A stretch of 62,000 nt of DNA. Source: Mesostigma viride. Taxonomy: Eukaryota; Streptophyta; Mesostigmatophyceae; Mesostigmatales; Mesostigmataceae. The notes beneath the pieces are model-generated. The model was not told where the DNA came from. It did no database searches and saw nothing but the letters and a program-made list of their open reading frames with translations. Numbering within the stretch: the stretch's first letter is position 1; each line of letters opens with the position of its first letter. The position numbers and the translations under genes are program-made. The DNA lies in contig RPFO01000089.1 in the NCBI GenBank assembly GCA_009746045.1, forward strand, positions 615,958 through 677,957. The letters are read 5' to 3'. This document shows, piece by piece, positions 57,377 to 62,000 of the stretch.

Positions 57377-57982
57377 TCATCCTTGGGGCTGGGATTCTTG
57401 TGGCTGGGGCACTTCTTGGAGAGATGCCCAAGACGACCACACTTCCAGCAGGCCCGCCCTTGAGGAGCAGGTGGGCGACCCGCCGGGTTGTTGGAAACTG
57501 GATGAATGATCCTCTTCTTGAATCTGCACACGTCCTCCATATGACCGGGCTTTCCACAGTAGTTGCAGCCAGCTTGCTTCTGTCTTGACCTGCACACAGC
57601 TGCTGCATGGCCAGACTTGCCGCAAAAAGTGCACACAGCCAGCTGCGACCCTTGAGCAGGAACGGACAAGCGACCCAGCAACGTGTGCATACGGTTGACC
57701 TCGGCTGCCAAAGACTGCATGTTAGCAGGGGACTCACTCACCTTGCTTACCTTTGCAGTTCTGGCAGTCAGATCGGCCAGCTTCGATCCGCTCAACAGCG
57801 TCTCCAAGCGACGACGACCCTCGACCAGGTCAGCCAAGCAACCGCTCAACTGGGACATGACGCACGTCCGCTCCTCCGGGCTAAAATCCGCCGCCCGGAC
57901 CCATTGAATAAGCTGGACTGCCGGATCCCACGGAATTATACTCTCGTCCAGCATATCGCAGTACTCCCGGAAGTTCTCCAAG
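57364..57982 (-). pseudogene. Gag of copy 2, N-terminus missing
   Basis: It matches residues 158-361 of the intact Gag, starting at LENFREYCDML. All three CCHC knuckles are present. The break at 57982 is followed by the fourth AT-rich linker. Confidence 0.88.
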
Positions 57983-58055
57983 TATATGAAGATCCTAAAA
58001 GATTAAATTAGTAAATATTAATTATATATATTCGTAAATATTAAGTACTTGTATT
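57983..58055. other. AT-rich linker 4
   Basis: About 70 bp, strongly AT, between inverted copies 2 and 3. Confidence 0.82.
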
Positions 58056-58108
58056 GAGATTTGTGTTTACACCATCGACATAACATCGCCTACTTTTCAA
58101 TTTTTTCA
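58056..58108 (+). other. Leader upstream of Gag, copy 3
   Basis: Short pyrimidine-rich leader ending TTTTCAATTTTTTCA before the ATG. No LTR end or primer-binding site was recognised. Confidence 0.4.
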
Positions 58109-59194
58109 ATGGAGTCTGATCGTCGCTCTTCTAGCCCTGCTGACAGTGGTGACGAAAAGCGTAGACACCACCGGCCTTCGGACAGTGATGAGGAAGGGCC
58201 AGAAAAAAAGCGGGCGGAAAAGATATCAAATCTCAAGGCGATGCACGACTTGCGAGGCAACATACCAGCTCCTATTTCTAGACGCCCCTCGCTGAACGAG
58301 CGGCAGGCTTTTGTACATAAAGTGGTGGCCCTGGTGGAGCTGATGGAGGAGTTGAAGATAGAGAAGCCGCTGGAATTTCTTCGGTCCACGCGTTTGTACG
58401 ACTCATCAGCAAACCTGAGGTTTTTCAAGCTGCTCGAGAGGGGAGCAAACAACAAGGCGCCCCTCGATTGGTTTCTGAAGGAGGTAATTCGTCTTTTCCA
58501 GCCGAAGCAGGAGGATTTACTGATGGAGCACCTCGGTAATTTCGTCGGCTGGATGTGCCCTCCGGGGTGTGATCGCTTGGAGAACTTCCGGGAGTACTGC
58601 GATATGCTGGACGAGAGTATAATTCCGTGGGATCCGGCAGTCCAGCTTATTCAATGGGTCCGGGCGGCGGATTTTAGCCCGGAGGAGCGGACGTGCGTCA
58701 TGTCCCAGTTGAGCGGTTGCTTGGCTGACCTGGTCGAGGGTCGTCGTCGCTTGGAGACGCTGTTGAGCGGATCGAAGCTGGCCGATCTGACTGCCAGAAC
58801 TGCAAAGGTAAGCAAGGTGAGTGAGTCCCCTGCTAACATGCAGTCTTTGGCAGCCGAGGTCAACCGTATGCACACGTTGCTGGGTCGCTTGTCCGTTCCT
58901 GCTCAAGGGTCGCAGCTGGCTGTGTGCACTTTTTGCGGCAAGTCTGGCCATGCAGCAGCTGTGTGCAGGTCAAGACAGAAGCAAGCTGGCTGCAACTACT
59001 GTGGAAAGCCCGGTCATATGGAGGACGTGTGCAGATTCAAGAAGAGGATCATTCATCCAGTTTCCAACAACCCGGCGGGTCGCCCACCTGCTCCTCAAGG
59101 GCGGGCCTGCTGGAAGTGTGGTCGTCTTGGGCATCTCTCCAAGAAGTGCCCCAGCCACAAGAATCCCAGCCCCAAGGATGAGCAGAAAAATTAG
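58109..59194 (+). CDS. Copia-like Gag, copy 3, 361 aa
   Basis: Complete frame from the first ATG (MESDRRSSSPADSG). The N-terminal 45 residues are polar and highly charged, with a KKRAEK basic cluster. A helical capsid-like region covers about 60-260, followed by three CX2CX4HX4C zinc knuckles at 273-286 (CTFCGKSGHAAAVC), 295-308 and 334-347. The product would package element RNA into particles, as in LTR retrotransposons generally. The last sense codons AAA AAT precede TAG. The Pol frame overlaps in -1. Confidence 0.9.
   Translation: MESDRRSSSPADSGDEKRRHHRPSDSDEEGPEKKRAEKISNLKAMHDLRGNIPAPISRRPSLNERQAFVHKVVALVELMEELKIEKPLEFLRSTRLYDSSANLRFFKLLERGANNKAPLDWFLKEVIRLFQPKQEDLLMEHLGNFVGWMCPPGCDRLENFREYCDMLDESIIPWDPAVQLIQWVRAADFSPEERTCVMSQLSGCLADLVEGRRRLETLLSGSKLADLTARTAKVSKVSESPANMQSLAAEVNRMHTLLGRLSVPAQGSQLAVCTFCGKSGHAAAVCRSRQKQAGCNYCGKPGHMEDVCRFKKRIIHPVSNNPAGRPPAPQGRACWKCGRLGHLSKKCPSHKNPSPKDEQKN
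59182..59194 (+). promoter_or_regulatory. Candidate -1 frameshift window between Gag and Pol
   Basis: The Pol frame opens after a TGA ending at 59181 and the Gag frame closes with TAG at 59192-59194, so any -1 shift must occur in these 13 bases. They contain five A residues followed by TT. The heptamer G AAA AAT is not a textbook X XXY YYZ site. The same sequence is kept in copies 1 and 2. Confidence 0.5.
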
Positions 59195-62000
59195 ATGCCC
59201 TGTCAAGTCCTGATGTGACTGTGCCTTGCACCGGGCTTGCACAGGAAGATGTTACAAATGCGGACGAGGTCCAAGGGGGGCCCCATGGGGACGGGACCCC
59301 ATATGTATCACAGCCTGAACTGATCTCAGACAAGCAATGTTCTTGGGCACATGGGAACCCTTATGCTGTACTCTGTCACGATGATGATGACTCAACCAAG
59401 GGAATACTGGCTGAGGTGAATGAACCAGCTGGTGCTGCAACAGCTGATGATCAATACTGCTTGCCTGAATGCAATAATAACAAAATAAATAATTTTCCAG
59501 TCCTGGCTGATTGTCAGGCTGAAGGGATTGACATTTCCCACACTGAGTTGGCCAAGAAATTGCATGTTATTTGTGGCCATGGGTCTAATGCCTTGCCCCT
59601 GTGTGCTAAGTTGAGAAGCAAGGGGTTGGTAAGTGCATTGAGGCAAGTTATGGCCAAGTGTGGATGTACCCAGCTGGCCAATAGACCACCTCGTTATCAC
59701 ACGAAAACCCCACCTGTGGAGAGAGGACATATACAAGTGGATATCCTCTTCTTCTCAGGATGGAAGCACTTGCCGTATATCATGGCAGTGGATGAGTGGT
59801 CTAGATATAAGGCCTTAGAGCCTATGGTCTCCATGCATAAAGAACACTTATATGTGGCTATGCAGTTAGTGCTAGCACATTTTCCTGTGATTACCCACGT
59901 GCAAACTGACCTTCAATTCAGGCCCCTTCAGCAGGTGGCCGGATCTTCTGGATTGGAGTTCCTTGTGTTCGTGGGCCGAGAGGATCATGAGGCTCAAGGG
60001 AAGATCAATAAAATGGCCAGTGAAGTCAAGAAGTTACAGGCATCCGGTGACTACCCGGGGTTGCTCAAAACTAATTACCTGGATAGGACGGCTGCTTGTA
60101 GGGCCCTTGAATCAACTTTAAATGAGGGAAGAGTGTTGAGGATCCCATTTACTGATCTATGGGTGACTCCTAAGGGCCTGAATTATTCTTTGTACCCTGA
60201 ATCCACGATGAAAGCCTGGAATCAATATTTAAATGATGAGCATCTCAGGCTGAAGAGAAAAGATAGATATCGGGGTTCCATGAATTTTAACCAAGGTCAG
60301 GCTGTATGGGTCTATAAGGAGGGACCTCCTCTCAAGAGGGGGAAATGGGAAGGCCCTGCTGTTATTAAGGACCTCCAGGTAGACCAGAAAACTGCTGATG
60401 TGGAACGTGATGGAAGGGTCTACCACGTATCTTGGCACAGGATCAAACCAGTCTTGCCCGATGTAGATGTGTTGGGCCCAAATAATAAGAACAATCCGGG
60501 CAATGAAGAACTGGTCGTCCCATCAGTACGTCAAGAGGTAAACCAAGCGAAGCCAAGCCAAACCCAACTCGGCGGTCTGCTACCCACATGGCAAGAGGCA
60601 ATGCAGGGGGGACCATCTGAATCTGATCTGACCGGTGTACAACGGGATGACGAACAGATGAGGGTTGCTTTGTCCTGCCCTATGACTGCATCTCATGGAG
60701 GGAGTTTTGTAGAGCCGGGGTGTGGCATTGCACTCCCTGCGGGGGCCACAATAGGTGAAGAGGCAAAGCTAAGTGAGGCTGTATCTCTTAAGAGGAAGGT
60801 TATGGATTTAACCCCTGGTGAGCCACAGTTGGCTAAGAATTCAGCCAAGTGTGAATGCCCGATTGCAACTCCTCCTTATTGCAATCAGGAAGGAGCCATC
60901 AATGGTTCTGCCCCAGAACATGGCCCATTGGGTGGACTGCAGCCATCCAAGAGGCAGAAATTCTCTCTGTCTAATGTTGTTAAGTATTTGCAGCGCCCTA
61001 AGGTGGCATTGTTAAATGTCCCTAAGGAAGATATCCTTCTTATCAACGGGTTCGCAGTGGACAGCCAGGCAGAGGTATCCATTATCAGTCCCGAAGATAT
61101 AGAGGGTTATACTATCCTTCCCAGTAAATGGAAACGTATACAAGATTTTAATGGGAAAGTTGCCTACCCCGTGATAGGTGAAATCCATGTCCCTCTACTT
61201 AGTACCTTAACTCCTATTTGCGTAATAGAGGGATATGATGGACCAATCATTATTGGTCAGCCGTTTCTCCTGCAAAAGGGTGTCAGTTTGTATGAAGGGA
61301 AGGAGCTCCGTCGGGAGGGATGTAACCCAATTCCCCTCAATAACTTTACCTGCCAATTGCCATTGGCGCGTGTGGCGGATGCTATGTGGAGCTCAACCCC
61401 TAAGGTGGCATCAATAGCAGGAAGTAAGTGGGCTAAGGTTCCCCCTGCCAAGGAGCTTATTACTCCTACTGCTTTGGACCCGTCTTCGCTTGGCTTGAGT
61501 TTCCATAGTTTGGCAAACAAAAGTCAAGTGAAGTGGCCGCAACTCTGTGAGGAGTGCTCTACTTATGAAGGATTGGAAGGGTGGAGATCAGCCATGAATA
61601 AAAGCTTGGACGAATGGTTCGAGCTTAACTGCTTTGAGCCCACTAATGAAATGCCTCCAGATGCACAAATGCTTCGCCTCAAACTCACCTTGAAGAAGAA
61701 ACAGGTGAAAGATGAAAAGCCGATCCCTCATGTGAGACCAGTCTTGAACCAATTTCATGGAACGAGTGACATGACCAAGGAAGAGTTGTATACCCCAGGT
61801 CTGTCCCACATAGCATTTAGGCTGGTACTCTGTATTTTACTGGGTGCCTTGAACAAGGGCCTAGCATACCTGGCTGCAGTAATGGACTTTACCAGAGCGT
61901 TTCTGCACAGCAGTCAGAAGGTGGCTGAGAATCTCTGGAAAGGCCACAGACCCCTCTTCGTAAGGACGCCAAAGTTCTGGCTCCCCGAAGTTCATGCCAA
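59182..62000 (+). CDS. Copia-like Pol, copy 3, cut by the window end
   Basis: Open to the window edge, reaching the RT region (VMDFTRAFLHS and KFWLPEVHA). Integrase and protease are identical in layout to copies 1 and 2, including DSQA and QGKINKM; it shares the Ser663 variant with copy 2. Together with 58109-59194 this is the only copy here with a complete Gag. It may be an intact element if it continues beyond the window. Confidence 0.88.

Noticed and set aside
58061-58108. Earlier Gag start at 58061
   Set aside because: It would begin with TTG; the first ATG in frame is at 58109 and gives a plausible charged N-terminus.

Overview
The window reads as nuclear DNA of a eukaryote, most likely a green alga. 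Spliced GT-AG genes are far apart, L1-type LINEs with an algal-looking ORF1 are common, tri- and tetranucleotide arrays are long, and one host gene ends in the plant-type PKWFKM tail of PUX1. The lineage call is inference. Only two host genes can be supported. The rest is retroelements, their debris and simple repeats.

1-11.7 kb: a (TTG)n array, then a ten-exon gene (808-11678, +) for a UBX protein of the PUX1/TUG (ASPSCR1) family. Its exons join in phase to 517 codons. Its introns carry six different tandem-repeat arrays. 11.8-25 kb: a LINE graveyard. Families called A, B and C here end in short 3' hairpins followed by (TTAA)n tails and are nested in one another with recognisable target-site duplications (TSDs). 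A retroelement with a CCHC plus restriction-like endonuclease domain sits in an (AT)n run inside a LINE A copy. 25-28.8 kb: no gene recognised, apart from a compound (GAGT)n/(GGGT)n array. 28.8-33.9 kb: a three-exon membrane-anchored sulfotransferase gene (409 codons) with a 737-bp TA-flanked MITE in its second intron. 34.2-44.6 kb: retroelement fragments, clean LINE insertions with 9-13 bp TSDs (one with about 130 GGAT units), more microsatellites and a possible tyrosine-recombinase remnant.

44.7-62 kb: several copies of a copia-like LTR retrotransposon. There is a 399-bp-arm palindrome of LTR sequence, a decayed copy, two near-identical copies in direct orientation on the minus strand (offset 3909 bp) and an inverted third copy that runs off the window. 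Gag has three CCHC knuckles. Pol lies in the -1 frame and reads integrase, then protease, then reverse transcriptase, then RNase H. Canonical copia order is protease, integrase, RT, RNase H, so integrase and protease are swapped. Very AT-rich linkers of about 70-150 bp mark the breakpoints of this array.

All calls come from reading the sequence. Splice models and domain assignments were not checked against transcripts or profile searches.
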